Shown piece by piece: positions 1-9,472 of a DNA stretch of 64,000 nt (position 1 is its first letter; each line of letters opens with the position of its first letter). The DNA is from Erwinia typographi (GTDB lineage: Bacteria; Pseudomonadota; Gammaproteobacteria; Enterobacterales; Enterobacteriaceae): NCBI RefSeq assembly GCF_000773975.1, contig NZ_JRUQ01000041.1, forward strand, positions 1 to 64,000, read 5' to 3'. A model generated the notes under the pieces. The model saw only the letters and a list, made by a program, of their open reading frames with translations, did no database searches and was not told the origin of the DNA. Position numbers and translations under genes: made by a program.

Positions 1-89
1 AATCTATGTACAGGCTCATAACAACCATCGTTTCTGACCGCTAATAGTTCTCTGACATGATTTCAGCGTTTAATGACGATGCTCCTGTC

Positions 90-106
90 GGCACAGGGAC
101 TGTGCC
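90..106. repeat. Perfect 7-bp inverted repeat downstream of zur
   Basis: GGCACAG and CTGTGCC are separated by GGA. It lies about 90 bp past the zur stop codon. No T-run follows on either strand, so a terminator role is weak. I see no gene in positions 1-193. Confidence 0.4.
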
Positions 107-193
107 ACCCGCCTTCACAGAAGTTCCTCTACACTGTTCTTCTCATTCCACGTTCGTCGTCTTAATACTCTGTTTCACCACGCCTGTCTGAAT

Positions 194-709
194 TTAGCGC
201 CCGCGCTTTTTGCTTACCACGCTATGATCGTGTTGGCACGCATCTTGATGGGTACAAGCCTCCACCTCGCTACAGTCGCCGCATAAACCATGAGCTTCTA
301 TAACGCTGTGAGCCAGCGTAAAGCCGGAATTCAGGGCCAGTGATTTCAGGATGCTTTCAACGCCTTCCGCCTGCTGCTCCGCCACTGAACCACAGCGATC
401 GCAGATTAACATGGCGGAAGTATGGGAAGGTTTCTCGAAATGAAGGCAAACAACGTAGCTGTTGGTTGACTCCACCCGATGCACGAAGCCCTGCTCAAGC
501 AGAAAATCTAACGCCCGATACACCGTCGGCGGCTTAGCCTGCGGTTCGCTGGCCCTTAGCAGATCCAAAAGGTCATAAGCGCTGATTGCACCGTGATGCT
601 GGCTCATCAGGCGCAGCACTTCCAGACGCTGAGGCGTCAGTCTGACGTTACGCTGCAGGCAGAGGGCTTCTGCCTGGGTCAGGATTTTTTCCGGATTGCT
701 TAGATTCAT
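194..709 (-). CDS. zur: Zinc uptake regulator Zur (Fur family)
   Basis: Zur is a cytoplasmic, zinc-sensing Fur-family repressor of zinc import genes. The 171-residue protein has the N-terminal winged helix (RLTPQR near residue 24, YRALDFL near 64) and the C-terminal dimerisation/metal domain. That domain has a HFEKPSHTS segment and two CxxC pairs (C103/C106 and C143/C146), as in E. coli Zur. The ATG is preceded on the minus strand by GAGGATAA at good spacing. In E. coli zur lies close to dusA; here about 7.3 kb of accessory genes separates them. The C-terminus is rich in His and Cys and ends in a basic KKRGR tail. The identification is firm. Confidence 0.95.
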   Translation of the reverse strand: MNLSNPEKILTQAEALCLQRNVRLTPQRLEVLRLMSQHHGAISAYDLLDLLRASEPQAKPPTVYRALDFLLEQGFVHRVESTNSYVVCLHFEKPSHTSAMLICDRCGSVAEQQAEGVESILKSLALNSGFTLAHSVIEAHGLCGDCSEVEACTHQDACQHDHSVVSKKRGR

Positions 710-858
710 AACTTATCCTCAGGCCAGGTCGGTTTGTTATATTATCACGTTCACCGAAAATCGCCGAATGCCGCGTATTACCCTCCCCTGGTGCCAGGCT
801 GGCAGCTGAACAACCTGAATAAAGTCTGCTAAAGAACGGTACCGATCTGATTCGTTAA

Positions 859-878
859 GAGTTAAGAGTTCTTAACTC
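859..878. repeat. Inverted repeat GAGTTAAGA-GT-TCTTAACTC
   Basis: Perfect 9-bp arms have a 2-bp centre, an operator-like dyad. The left arm partly repeats, as GTTAAGA occurs twice in tandem. An eight-T run follows at 888-895. It lies in the divergent zur/TraF-like region, so either gene could be the target. Confidence 0.45.
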
Positions 879-1011
879 ATTGAGTCATTTTTTTTACCTG
901 TCATTAAATTTAAGTGAAATATCGCTAATGTGATTTGCAGCACATAAATTCTATGACTACTTTTTTAAAGGGCCTAAGGAAAATCCTGGTCGGTTTGGAA
1001 GGATCGACAGG

Positions 1012-1039
1012 CTTATCGATCGGCAGGCATATCGATAAG
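1012..1039. repeat. Inverted repeat CTTATCGAT-N10-ATCGATAAG
   Basis: Perfect 9-bp arms flank a 10-bp spacer, about 165 bp upstream of the TraF-like start. There is no T-run, so a protein-binding site is more likely than a terminator. The binding factor is unknown. Confidence 0.45.
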
Positions 1040-1203
1040 TCTGATAACAGATAAACAAACCGGCAATGAGCGGAAAAGCCCTGGTATTACTCTTCATTTC
1101 ACGGCAATGAATTGCTGCCTTTGTGTTCATTATTCAGGCAGTAGAAAATTTCCCGCTCTCACCTGAGCGTTTCCTCTCTTTGTTTCGATGGGCTCAAGGC
1201 AAA

Positions 1204-2445
1204 ATGGCAAAATTAATCCGCAATGTGAAAAGTTTTACCCGTCCCGTAGTTTTTCCTGTCTTGTTACTGGCTCCCCTTAGCGTCCTGGCCGCTGGCAATT
1301 ATTACGATGCGCGTAATGATGCGATGGGGGGAACCGGCGTTGCGTCGTCGACATACGGAACAGCCGTGCTGGCGAACCCAGCGCTGATGACCAAAGCTAA
1401 ACCTGATGATACGGTAAGCGTTATTTTTCCAGCCGCTGGCTTGCAGGTGACCGACAAAAATAAGCTGATCGATAAGGTTGACGATTTGACCGACAGCGTA
1501 GATCGCTACCGGGACATTGCCAATAATCTTTCCAGCTTTGCCGATTACCCAAAAGTCCAGGCAGCCGCTGGCGATTTAGCCAATCGGCTGCGTGATATCA
1601 GAGGCAACCAGGCGTCCGGTACGGCTGGCGCTGCTTTTGCGGTCACCGTTCCCAACGACACGCTGCCGTTCGCGTTTGTGACTAAGGCTTACGGCACGGC
1701 GCACGTTACCGCCGACGTCACCCAAAGCGATATCGATTATTTGCAGGGCGTGGCGAATGGTACCGTCATTCCGCTGCCCGGTGACCAGAACAAGCTAACC
1801 TCCACCGGACTGGGGCGCGGCGCGATCGTTTATGATTATGGCATTGCCGTGGCGCATGAGTTTACCGTTGCCGGGCACCCGGTCTCGTTTGGCATCACGC
1901 CAAAGTTACAGCGAACCTACCTGTATAACTACAGCGCGTCGGTTTATAACTACGACAAGTCGGATTTCACCAACGATCGTTATAAAAGCACCAACAGCGG
2001 TTTCAACATTGATGCCGGTGCGGCAACCGATATTACCGACAGCTGGACGCTGGGCCTGAGCGCGCAGAACCTTATCTCGCGAGACATTGATACCAAAGAA
2101 GTTAACGGCTACAAAGATACCTATCAGATCTCCCCGGTGGTGACGCCCGGCGTCTCTTTTCATACCGAGCGCCTGACCGCCGCGCTGGATGTCGACGTCA
2201 CCCCAACCAAACGCTTTAAAACGCAGGAAGAGAGCCAGTACGCGGGTGTCGGTGCCGAATATCGCCTGCTTAGCTGGCTGCAACTGCGGGCCGGTTACCG
2301 TGCTGATATGAAGTCGAACGATACCAACGTGGTTACCGCTGGTTTTGGGATTTCACCGTTTGATAAAGTGCATCTGGATCTGGCTGGGATGAAAGGTGAC
2401 GATCGTACCTGGGGGGCGGTTGCCCAGCTGAACTTTACCTTCTGA
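1204..2445 (+). CDS. Outer-membrane TraF-like beta-barrel protein
   Basis: This is a 413-residue protein with a signal peptide ending near LSVLAA. The mature N-terminus reads NYYDARNDAMGGTGVASS, the signature of the conjugal transfer TraF (TraF_2)/FadL-like outer-membrane family. The C-terminus is made of alternating amphipathic strands ending in a terminal Phe, typical of barrel proteins inserted by BAM. I chose ATG 1204 because it puts the signal sequence (RNVKSF, then a hydrophobic stretch) at the N-terminus; the upstream GTG at 1123 adds an unlikely 27 residues. Despite the family name there are no conjugation genes nearby, so a role in uptake or envelope biology is possible but unproved. 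Confidence 0.75.
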   Translation: MAKLIRNVKSFTRPVVFPVLLLAPLSVLAAGNYYDARNDAMGGTGVASSTYGTAVLANPALMTKAKPDDTVSVIFPAAGLQVTDKNKLIDKVDDLTDSVDRYRDIANNLSSFADYPKVQAAAGDLANRLRDIRGNQASGTAGAAFAVTVPNDTLPFAFVTKAYGTAHVTADVTQSDIDYLQGVANGTVIPLPGDQNKLTSTGLGRGAIVYDYGIAVAHEFTVAGHPVSFGITPKLQRTYLYNYSASVYNYDKSDFTNDRYKSTNSGFNIDAGAATDITDSWTLGLSAQNLISRDIDTKEVNGYKDTYQISPVVTPGVSFHTERLTAALDVDVTPTKRFKTQEESQYAGVGAEYRLLSWLQLRAGYRADMKSNDTNVVTAGFGISPFDKVHLDLAGMKGDDRTWGAVAQLNFTF

Positions 2446-2651
2446 GGCTTTTCAGTTGGTGGTCTGGCCGGGAACGAAATCTTCCCGTTCCCGCGTCAGC
2501 CTGTTTTAGTGATTTTTCCGCTCACTGCGCCGGATAAATCCACCGTGAGCGCCCTCCCTGACATCCTGCGCTTACAGGTGAAATGGCTCACATTTCTGCC
2601 CGGTTCTTTTTGCCACAGGCTTTGAACGATGCGGTTAAAGCGTGATCCAAC

Positions 2652-3554
2652 TCACCGTCCAGCGTCACTTTTGCCCAACCCCAATTCGGTCAGCAGCCAG
2701 GCTTTGAAGGTGTCAAACGCCGGATGTGGATGCTTGCTGCGCGGGTAAACCAGGTAATGGCCGATGTAATGGATCTCTTTGGTGATGTCGATCAGCGGGC
2801 AGACCAGCGCGCCGCGCCTGAGTTCTCTTTCCGCCAGCAGCTTGGACTCCAGCACCACGCCAAGCCCATCCACGGCGGCGGCGATCGCCATAAAGCTACG
2901 GTCAAAGCGCAGCCCATACTGCCGCGGAGCAACCAGATCGTTGGCCTCAAACCAGCCTTTCCACTGATATAGCTGAACGTCACACTGGATCAGCGTCTGC
3001 TGGTACAAATCCTGCGGCGTGGTGATCTGCTCAGCCAGCGCCGGGCTGCAAAGTGGCGTCAACTCCTCTACGGCCAGCGGCACCTTCTCGTAAGGCGATG
3101 GGCGTGGCTCGCCATAAATAATATCCAGATCAAAATCATCCTGCTCAAAGCGGGCGTACTCGGTACTGGCGGACAGCCTCAGATCGATATGAGGATATTT
3201 TTTCACAAAGGCGGCAAGGCGCGGCAGCAGCCACTGATTGGCGAAGCTGGGGGCAGTGTGCAGGCGCAGCGGACGGGCCTGCTGGCTACTGACCAGCGAC
3301 AAACCAAGCTGGATTTCATCGAAGGCCCGTTGAATATGCTCCAGCAGCACCGCGCCGTCACGGGTTAGCTGAATTTCACGCGTAGTACGCTGGAACAATC
3401 TCAGCGCCATGATCTCCTCCAGCTTGCGGATGGCGTGGCTGATGGCGCTGGGCGAAAGATCCAGCTCCTGGGCCGCTGCCGCAAAAGAGCCGGTTCTGCC
3501 TGCGGCTTCGAAAGCGCGTAAGAAAGGGAGGGGGGCTTTGGCTGTCAGGCTCAT
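2652..3554 (-). CDS. LysR-family regulator (GcvA-like)
   Basis: A 300-residue LysR-type regulator with an N-terminal winged helix: FLRAFEAAGRTGSFAAAAQEL, then SPSAISHAIRKLEE as the recognition helix region (about residues 10-65). A periplasmic-binding-like effector domain makes up the rest. It is transcribed away from the transketolase operon that starts at 3775, with about 220 bp between them. That is the usual layout for a LysR protein controlling its divergent neighbour, so it probably regulates that operon. The inducer is unknown. Confidence 0.85.
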   Translation of the reverse strand: MSLTAKAPLPFLRAFEAAGRTGSFAAAAQELDLSPSAISHAIRKLEEIMALRLFQRTTREIQLTRDGAVLLEHIQRAFDEIQLGLSLVSSQQARPLRLHTAPSFANQWLLPRLAAFVKKYPHIDLRLSASTEYARFEQDDFDLDIIYGEPRPSPYEKVPLAVEELTPLCSPALAEQITTPQDLYQQTLIQCDVQLYQWKGWFEANDLVAPRQYGLRFDRSFMAIAAAVDGLGVVLESKLLAERELRRGALVCPLIDITKEIHYIGHYLVYPRSKHPHPAFDTFKAWLLTELGLGKSDAGR

Positions 3555-3774
3555 TCGTGAATCTCATTCATCATGGGATGCAAAATATGCTTTTGTCGCG
3601 CAGGCGTAATGCTCCGTAATCTTAAGCAAGGTTAGACGCATTGGCGCGACGCCGGAAGTGGATACAGATGAACTGTACGCGTGAATAATATCACTTAATT
3701 AACATAGTGCGATCAATGTAGCCTCTTTTGCCGCCGATGACGTTGTTCTCTCCGCCACTATCAGGAATCCGACT

Positions 3775-4638
3775 ATGAGTACTGTTGCAGAACCCGGGCT
3801 GGCCGTCAGCAACCCGCTAACTCGCCTGGCTCACCATGCATACCATATCCGCCGCTTTGCGCTGCGAATGGGGGAAGTGCAGGGCCAGGGCTATATCGGG
3901 CAGGCGCTGGGTCTGGCCGACGCGCTGGCTGTGGCCTGGTGTCACGCCATCAACTATCGACCCGACGAGCCGGAGTGGGAAGGTCGCGACCGATTCCTGC
4001 TCTCCCACGGGCATTACGCCATTGCTCTCTATGCTGCGCTGATCGAGGCCGGGATTATCGCTGAGGAGGAGCTGGAAACTTACGGTTCCGACGACAGTCG
4101 CCTGCCGATGTCCGGCATGGCGAGCTATACGCCAGGCATGGAGATCTCCGGCGGTTCGCTCGGCCAGGGGATGAGCATCGCGGTGGGCATGGCGTTAGGG
4201 CTGCGGCAGAAAAACAACCCGGCTTTCGTTTATAACTCGATGTCGGACGGCGAGCTGGATGAAGGCGCGACATGGGAAGCGGCGATGTCTGCCGCTCATC
4301 ATCAGCTGAGCAATCTGATTGTGCTGGTTGATATCAACCAGCAGCAGGCGGATGGCCCTTCCCAGAAAATCCTCGGCTTTGAACCTTTGCAGGATAAATG
4401 GCGGTCCTTCGGCTGGTACGTTCAGCGCGTTGATGGCAACGACATTGCCGCAGTGAAGCAGGCCTTCGACCTGGCTCGTCATCATCCTGAGCCGGTTCCC
4501 CGGGTGATCCTGTTGGACACGCTGATGGGCAAAGGGGTGCCGTTTCTTGAACAGCGCGAAAAGAATCATTTTATCCGCGTTGAGGCGGAAGAGTGGCAGC
4601 AGGCGATTGCCATTCTGGACCGGGGAGCGAAAGCATGA
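3775..4638 (+). CDS. Transketolase, N-terminal (TPP-binding) subunit
   Basis: This 287-residue protein covers only the TPP-binding half of transketolase. Visible signatures are SHGHYAIALYAAL, GSLGQGMSIAVGMALG and the thiamin diphosphate/Mg motif DGELDEG...VDINQQQADG (about residues 158-195). Full-length transketolases are about 660 residues; here the pyrimidine-binding half is a separate gene that overlaps this stop codon by ATGA, implying translational coupling and a two-subunit enzyme. Split transketolases of this type occur in sugar-acid and branched-sugar pathways, not the housekeeping pentose phosphate route. It is the first gene of an operon running to 7897 and is probably controlled by the divergent LysR gene. 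Confidence 0.85.
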   Translation: MSTVAEPGLAVSNPLTRLAHHAYHIRRFALRMGEVQGQGYIGQALGLADALAVAWCHAINYRPDEPEWEGRDRFLLSHGHYAIALYAALIEAGIIAEEELETYGSDDSRLPMSGMASYTPGMEISGGSLGQGMSIAVGMALGLRQKNNPAFVYNSMSDGELDEGATWEAAMSAAHHQLSNLIVLVDINQQQADGPSQKILGFEPLQDKWRSFGWYVQRVDGNDIAAVKQAFDLARHHPEPVPRVILLDTLMGKGVPFLEQREKNHFIRVEAEEWQQAIAILDRGAKA

Positions 4639-5636
4639 GGACAACCACGCCACAAAAACCGCGCCTGACAACCTCGGCGATGATTGCCTCAATTGCTTCA
4701 GAAGGCCAGCGCACCGTCCCGGCCCCGTTTGGTCATGCTCTGGTGAAAGAGGCGGCGAAAAGGCCGGAAATCGTCGGCATGACCGCCGATCTGTCGAAAT
4801 ATACCGATCTGCATATTTTTGCCAATGCGTATCCGAATCGCCATTTCCAGATGGGGATGGCGGAGCAACTGCTGATGGGGGCCGCCGGCGGCATGGCGAA
4901 GGAAGGGTTTATGCCCTTCGCTACCACCTACGCCGTTTTTGCCACCCGTCGCGCCTATGATTTTATTCATCAGGTGATTGCGGAAGAGCATCTTAACGTG
5001 AAGATTGCCGCCGCGCTGCCGGGCCTGACCACTGGTTACGGTCCCAGCCACCAGGCAACCGAAGATATTGCGCTGATGCGCGGCATACCCGGCATGACCA
5101 TTATCGACCCTTGCGACGCGCTGGACACCGAACAGGCCGTTGCCGCGGTGGCTGCTCATCAGGGGCCGGTTTATATGCGCCTGCTGCGCGGCAAGGTTCC
5201 GCTGGTGCTGGACGAGTACGACTATCAGTTTGAGATTGGCAAAGCCAGCCTGCTGCGCGAGGGCAATGAGGTGCTGCTGATCTCTTCCGGGATCATGACC
5301 ATGCGCTCGCTGGAAACGGCCAAAGCGCTGGCGGCCGATAACGTTAACGTCGCCGTGCTGCACGTACCGACCATCAAGCCGCTGGACGAGGCCACTATTA
5401 TCGCCCAGTGCAGCCGTCCGGGACGGCTGGTCGTGGTGGTGGAAAACCACAGCACCATTGGCGGCCTTGGCGAGGCCGTTGCCACCACGCTGATGCGCGC
5501 GCAGGTGGTTACGCCGTTTAAACAGATCGCCCTGCCGGACAGCTATCTGGACGCTGGCGCGCTGCCGACCCTGCACGATCGCTACGGCATTTCTACCGAG
5601 GCGATGGTGGCTTCACTTAAATCCTGGCTGCGCTGA
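4635..5636 (+). CDS. Transketolase, C-terminal (pyrimidine-binding) subunit
   Basis: This 333-residue partner of the preceding gene has the catalytic glutamate region MGMAEQLLMGAAGGMAKEG, and FATTYAVFATRRAYDFI, which packs over the TPP pyrimidine ring. A C-terminal transketolase domain follows (VAVLHVPTIKPLD near residue 240). The start at ATG 4635 overlaps the upstream stop as ATGA and has GGGGAGCGAAAGC just before it. A longer in-frame reading from 4593 would only run inside the upstream gene. The two subunits should form a heterotetramer that transfers a two-carbon ketol unit; the natural sugar phosphate is unknown. Confidence 0.85.
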   Translation: MRTTTPQKPRLTTSAMIASIASEGQRTVPAPFGHALVKEAAKRPEIVGMTADLSKYTDLHIFANAYPNRHFQMGMAEQLLMGAAGGMAKEGFMPFATTYAVFATRRAYDFIHQVIAEEHLNVKIAAALPGLTTGYGPSHQATEDIALMRGIPGMTIIDPCDALDTEQAVAAVAAHQGPVYMRLLRGKVPLVLDEYDYQFEIGKASLLREGNEVLLISSGIMTMRSLETAKALAADNVNVAVLHVPTIKPLDEATIIAQCSRPGRLVVVVENHSTIGGLGEAVATTLMRAQVVTPFKQIALPDSYLDAGALPTLHDRYGISTEAMVASLKSWLR

Positions 5637-5664
5637 GTTCGCGGCCCTGAAGGGGAGAATCACG

Positions 5665-6519
5665 ATGAAGGTTATTTTTGTCGGCGTAGGCGCCATCGGC
5701 TTGCCGATGGCCGCACGCATCAAGCTGGCGGGCCATGCCGTTGTTGGCGTGGACCTGTCTGAAACCTCGCGGCTGAAGGCGCTGGAGCAGGATATTGAAG
5801 TGGTTAGCCGCTTTGCCGACGCGCCTCCTGCTGATGTGGTGGTGGTCATGGTCGCCACGCCGCAGCAGCTGGCGGATCTGGTGACTCAGGCGCAGGACAA
5901 GGTGGCAGGGCAACGCTGGGTCGTTATGTCGACCGTCGGGCCTGATGCGGTGCGCGAGCAGGGGGAGCGTCTGCGCCTGGCCGGAGCCAGCGTGGTGGAC
6001 GCGCCGGTGACGGGCGGCACGGCCAGAGCGAAAACCGGGGAGCTGGTTATTTTTGCCGCCGGTACGCGCGACGAGCTGGAGGCGGTTCAGCCCGTGCTGC
6101 GGGCGATGGGCTGCGTGCGTATTGTCGGCACGGCGTTGGGAGAGGGCCAGGGGATCAAAGTGATCAATCAGCATCTGTGTTCGATCCATATTGTTGCGGC
6201 GGCTGAGGCGTTAAGCCTGGCGCAGTCGCTGGGTCTGGATCGGGCGGCGGTACTGTCGCTGGTGGAAAAAGGGGCGGCCGGCTCCTGGATGCTTTCGGAC
6301 CGTGGCCCGCGGATGCTGGAAGGCACGGACGTAGATGTCTCCAGCTCGATCAACATTTTTGTAAAAGACAGCGGGCTGGTGGCCGAATCGGCACAAGCCT
6401 GCGCGGCGGAGGTGCCGTTGCTACAGGTGGCGCATCAACGCTATCTGGCGGCAGCCGAAGCGGGTCTGGGCCTGCGGGATGACAGCCGGGTGATCGAGAC
6501 CTGGGCCCATCAATCCTGA
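5665..6519 (+). CDS. NAD(P)-dependent 3-hydroxyisobutyrate dehydrogenase-family oxidoreductase
   Basis: The 284-residue protein begins with a Rossmann motif (VGVGAIGLPMAARI, residues 6-19) and contains the family substrate-binding segment VDAPVTGGTARAKTGEL near 110. A catalytic lysine follows in GQGIKVINQHL near 165. Relatives reduce or oxidise beta-hydroxyacids such as tartronate semialdehyde, 3-hydroxyisobutyrate or sulfolactaldehyde. It follows the split transketolase by 28 bp and has a good ribosome site (GGGGAG). In this setting it may process a C3-C4 hydroxyacid feeding or leaving the transketolase step; the exact substrate cannot be read from sequence. Confidence 0.85.
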   Translation: MKVIFVGVGAIGLPMAARIKLAGHAVVGVDLSETSRLKALEQDIEVVSRFADAPPADVVVVMVATPQQLADLVTQAQDKVAGQRWVVMSTVGPDAVREQGERLRLAGASVVDAPVTGGTARAKTGELVIFAAGTRDELEAVQPVLRAMGCVRIVGTALGEGQGIKVINQHLCSIHIVAAAEALSLAQSLGLDRAAVLSLVEKGAAGSWMLSDRGPRMLEGTDVDVSSSINIFVKDSGLVAESAQACAAEVPLLQVAHQRYLAAAEAGLGLRDDSRVIETWAHQS

Positions 6520-6568
6520 AGCAACGCAGAAAGATTGCTACCTCAACTACAATAATCAGGGGTAAGAC

Positions 6569-7897
6569 ATGAGCACGACACCTGTACAACCTACAACGAC
6601 TATGCAGGACAACCCGGTTAAGGTTTCCTTTGCCTCGATGATCGGATCGGCGGTGGAAAGCTATGACTTCTTTATCTACGGCACCGCTGCCGCCGGGTTC
6701 TTCGGGCCGATTTTCTTTCATACCAAAGAGCCTTTAATCGGCATTCTGGCGGCGTTCGCCACGCTGGCCGTCGGATTCCTCATGCGTCCGCTGGGCGGCT
6801 ATCTGGCGGGACATTTCGGCGATCGCTATGGCCGTAAAGCCGTATTGTTCTGGTCGCTGCTGGCGATGGGACTGGCAACGGTGCTGATTGGCGCGCTGCC
6901 TGGCTACGAGCAGGCAGGTGTCTGGGCGCCGATCATGCTGATCCTGCTGCGAATGGTCCAGGGCATTGGCTTCGGAGCGGAATGGGGCGGCGCGGTGCTG
7001 ATGGCCTTCGAACACGCGCCAGCGAAAAAGCGCGGCTTCTACGGCGCAGTACCGCAGCTGGGTATCCCACTGGGGCTGCTGCTGGCGAACGGCGCGTTTC
7101 TGCTCTCGTCCTCCCTGTTTGAGGGGGACTGGGTGTGGCGTATGCCGTTCCTGCTTTCGTTTGTCATGGTGGCGATCGGGATCTTTATTCGTATGAGCGT
7201 GAACGAGTCGCCCGAATTCGAAAAAGCCAGGGCCGATAACAAGATCGTCAGGCAGCCTGCGCTGGAAGTCATCCGCAGCGACTGGCGGATCATTATGCGC
7301 ATCATGGGTCTGCGCCTCGCGGAAACCGGCGGGTATTATCTCACCACCAGTTTTATGCTCTCCTATGTGGTGTTGGCGAGCATCACCACCAAAGAGCATG
7401 TGCTGTGGGGAACGCTGATTGGCTCGGCGATCGGCCTGATTAGCCACCTGGTTTACGGTGCGCTCAGTGACAAAGTGGGCCGCCGTCCGATCTTCCTGAT
7501 CGGCGCGATCTTCACCATTCTGTTCGGCATTCCGATGTTTATGATGATCAATACCGGCGCGGTGCTGATGGTAGTGGTGGCCGTCTCACTGTCGCTGCTG
7601 TTCAGCCACGATCCGATCTTTGCGGTGGAATCGAGCTGGTTCTCCGAACAGTTCCCGGCTCACGTTCGGTCTTCCGGTATTTCGCTGGGTTACAACGGGG
7701 CATCGGTTGTCGCGGGGCTGCTGCCGTTTATCGCCACCGGCGTTTACGGCATGGTGGGCTGGATTGGGCCAGCGGTGATGTTCTCGCTGTTAGGCGTCAT
7801 TTCCACTCTGTGCGCTGTTCGCACCAGGGAAACGGCTCCGGCGATAGTCGCGAAAGTAAGACCCAGCCACGCGCCCTCCCGCGCCAGAACGGTTTGA
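6569..7897 (+). CDS. MFS metabolite:H+ symporter (MHS family)
   Basis: A 442-residue inner-membrane transporter with 12 predicted segments. It shows the MHS signatures SAVESYDFFIYGTAA at the first helix, RPLGGYLAGHFGDRYGRK in loop 2-3, and GFGAEWGGAVLM. Family members carry dicarboxylates, shikimate, proline/betaine or related organic acids with protons. It is last in the LysR/transketolase operon and is followed at once by an intrinsic terminator, so it most likely imports the substrate of that pathway. The substrate is not determinable. Confidence 0.85.
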   Translation: MSTTPVQPTTTMQDNPVKVSFASMIGSAVESYDFFIYGTAAAGFFGPIFFHTKEPLIGILAAFATLAVGFLMRPLGGYLAGHFGDRYGRKAVLFWSLLAMGLATVLIGALPGYEQAGVWAPIMLILLRMVQGIGFGAEWGGAVLMAFEHAPAKKRGFYGAVPQLGIPLGLLLANGAFLLSSSLFEGDWVWRMPFLLSFVMVAIGIFIRMSVNESPEFEKARADNKIVRQPALEVIRSDWRIIMRIMGLRLAETGGYYLTTSFMLSYVVLASITTKEHVLWGTLIGSAIGLISHLVYGALSDKVGRRPIFLIGAIFTILFGIPMFMMINTGAVLMVVVAVSLSLLFSHDPIFAVESSWFSEQFPAHVRSSGISLGYNGASVVAGLLPFIATGVYGMVGWIGPAVMFSLLGVISTLCAVRTRETAPAIVAKVRPSHAPSRARTV

Positions 7898-7911
7898 GTG
7901 AAGCTTTGCCT

Positions 7912-7935
7912 GCCGGGCTGAAGCCCGGCTTTTTA
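7912..7935 (+). terminator. Rho-independent terminator of the transketolase operon
   Basis: Stem GCCGGGC / GCCCGGC with loop TGAA is followed by five T residues. It lies 14 bp after the symporter stop codon and marks the end of the operon. Confidence 0.85.
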
Positions 7936-8061
7936 CGGCAACCACCGGCTCAGGGGCCGGCTGAAGCGTTCTGAAGCTGCCGCTAATGCTTGCCGCCGTC
8001 GGGCGTGGTATCATTGCGCACATTATCGTCATTTGTTAATCACACCGAGTTCGCACGCTTT

Positions 8062-9057
8062 ATGACCCAGATGTTACCCGCACACCGCTTTTCCGTTGCC
8101 CCGATGCTCGACTGGACCGATCGCCACTGTCGCTATTTCCTGCGCCAGCTGACGCGCCATGCTCTGCTCTACACCGAAATGGTCACCACGGGTGCCATTA
8201 TTCATGGCAAAGGAGACTATCTGGCGTGGAATCAGCTGGAGCAGCCCGTGGCTTTACAGCTGGGCGGCTATGACGCCGCCGCGCTGGCCGAGTGTGCCAG
8301 CCAGGCGCAGGCGCGTGGCTATAATGAAATCAACCTGAACGTCGGCTGCCCGTCTGACCGCGTGCAGAACGGGCGCTTTGGTGCCTGCCTGATGGGCGAA
8401 GCGGCGCTGGTGGCGGATGGCATCAAGGCGATGCGCGATCGGGTGTCGATCCCGGTTACGGTTAAAACCCGCATCGGCATTGATGAGCAGGATAGCTACG
8501 AATTCCTCTGTGATTTTATCCGCCAGGTATCGGAGCAGGGGGGCTGCGAGATGTTTATCATCCACGCGCGTAAAGCCTGGCTGTCTGGACTTAGCCCGAA
8601 GGAAAATCGCGAGATCCCGCCGCTGGACTATCAACGTGTCTATCAGCTGAAGCGTGACTTTCCGCATCTGACGCTGTCCATTAACGGCGGCATAAAGTCG
8701 CTGGAAGAGGCCAAAGTGCATTTGCAGCATGTGGACGGCGTGATGATGGGCCGCGAAGCGTACCAGAATCCCGGCATTCTGGCGCAGGTTGACCGCGAGC
8801 TGTTCGGCAGCAGCCTACCGGCTGCCGATCCGGTTGCCGTGGTCCGCGCAATGTATCCGTATATCGAAGCGGAGTTGGCGAAGGGCACCTGGCTGGGCCA
8901 TATCACCCGCCATATGCTGGGCCTGTTCCAGGGCATTCCCGGCGCCCGCCAGTGGCGTCGTCATCTCAGCGAAAATGCGCACAAACCCGGTGCCAATATC
9001 GAAACGGTTGAGCAGGCGCTGGCGCTGGTCGCAGATAAGATCCCGGCGGCGGTATAA
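8062..9057 (+). CDS. dusA: tRNA-dihydrouridine synthase A
   Basis: DusA is a flavoprotein that reduces uridine at position 20/20a of the tRNA D-loop. The 331-residue protein has the FMN-binding TIM barrel starting [19 protein letters not shown]. The catalytic cysteine is in [10 protein letters not shown] (C96), with [17 protein letters not shown] mid-protein and the C-terminal helical RNA-binding domain [14 protein letters not shown]. It is close to E. coli DusA throughout. The start at ATG 8062 fits the homologue length; the open frame extends further upstream without similarity. It precedes pspG, as in E. coli. Confidence 0.95.
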   Translation: MTQMLPAHRFSVAPMLDWTDRHCRYFLRQLTRHALLYTEMVTTGAIIHGKGDYLAWNQLEQPVALQLGGYDAAALAECASQAQARGYNEINLNVGCPSDRVQNGRFGACLMGEAALVADGIKAMRDRVSIPVTVKTRIGIDEQDSYEFLCDFIRQVSEQGGCEMFIIHARKAWLSGLSPKENREIPPLDYQRVYQLKRDFPHLTLSINGGIKSLEEAKVHLQHVDGVMMGREAYQNPGILAQVDRELFGSSLPAADPVAVVRAMYPYIEAELAKGTWLGHITRHMLGLFQGIPGARQWRRHLSENAHKPGANIETVEQALALVADKIPAAV

Positions 9058-9123
9058 AGCCCTTATGCTGAACGCGCGCAACAGGGTTTCGTTAAACTCT
9101 CACCATTAAGTGATGAAATTCAC

Positions 9124-9146
9124 CACGCCAGTATCGCGCTGGCGTG
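9124..9146. repeat. Inverted repeat CACGCCAG-N7-CTGGCGTG
   Basis: Perfect 8-bp arms lie between dusA and pspG, about 45 bp upstream of the pspG -24 element. It could be a weak dusA terminator (only TCTTTG follows) or part of the PspF/IHF upstream region. I cannot decide between these. Confidence 0.4.
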
Positions 9147-9188
9147 AGTCTTTGCCGTGAATTCAACAGGTTATCTCATCTTCAACCC

Positions 9189-9204
9189 TGGCACGCTTCT
9201 TGTA
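9189..9204 (+). promoter_or_regulatory. Sigma-54 promoter of pspG
   Basis: TGGCACG-CTTC-TTGTA matches the -24/-12 consensus, with GG and the -12 element at the correct spacing. E. coli pspG is known to be driven by sigma-54 with PspF, so both sequence and family knowledge agree. Confidence 0.9.
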
Positions 9205-9241
9205 ATAGTCCCTCAAGACTCATTTTCTGGAGCGTACCCTG

Positions 9242-9472
9242 ATGGAAATCTTATTTGTCCTTGGTTTTTTCCTGATGCTGCTGCTGACCGGCATCTCTCT
9301 ACTTGGAATTATCGCCGCGCTGGTCGTCGCGACCTTTGTGATGTTGTTTGGTGGAATGCTGGCTATTGTTATAAAAATGTTACCGTGGTTGGTTTTGGCG
9401 GTGGTGGCGGTGTGGATCTATCGGGCTTGCAGAAAGCCGCAGTCGAAAAGCGATCGCTGGATATCACGTTAA
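9242..9472 (+). CDS. pspG: Envelope stress response protein PspG
   Basis: A 76-residue inner-membrane protein with two hydrophobic segments (LFVLGFFLMLLLTGISLLGI and MLAIVIKMLPWLVLAVVAV) and a basic C-terminus. It matches E. coli PspG closely along its length. PspG is an effector of the phage-shock response to membrane stress. It is monocistronic, preceded by its own sigma-54 promoter, and lies between dusA and qorA as in E. coli. The ATG at 9242 follows TGGAGCG at good spacing. Confidence 0.93.
   Translation: MEILFVLGFFLMLLLTGISLLGIIAALVVATFVMLFGGMLAIVIKMLPWLVLAVVAVWIYRACRKPQSKSDRWISR

Larger units (their letters stand above)
710..1203. other. Intergenic region between zur and the TraF-like gene
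   Basis: This gap of about 490 bp separates divergent genes and holds two perfect inverted repeats (859-878 and 1012-1039, listed separately). I find no convincing extra gene. An upstream in-frame GTG at 1123 could extend the TraF-like ORF, but it would bury the signal peptide. Confidence 0.6.

Noticed and set aside
4698-5576. 292-residue minus-strand open frame
   Set aside because: Antisense to the transketolase C-subunit gene with no recognisable domain.
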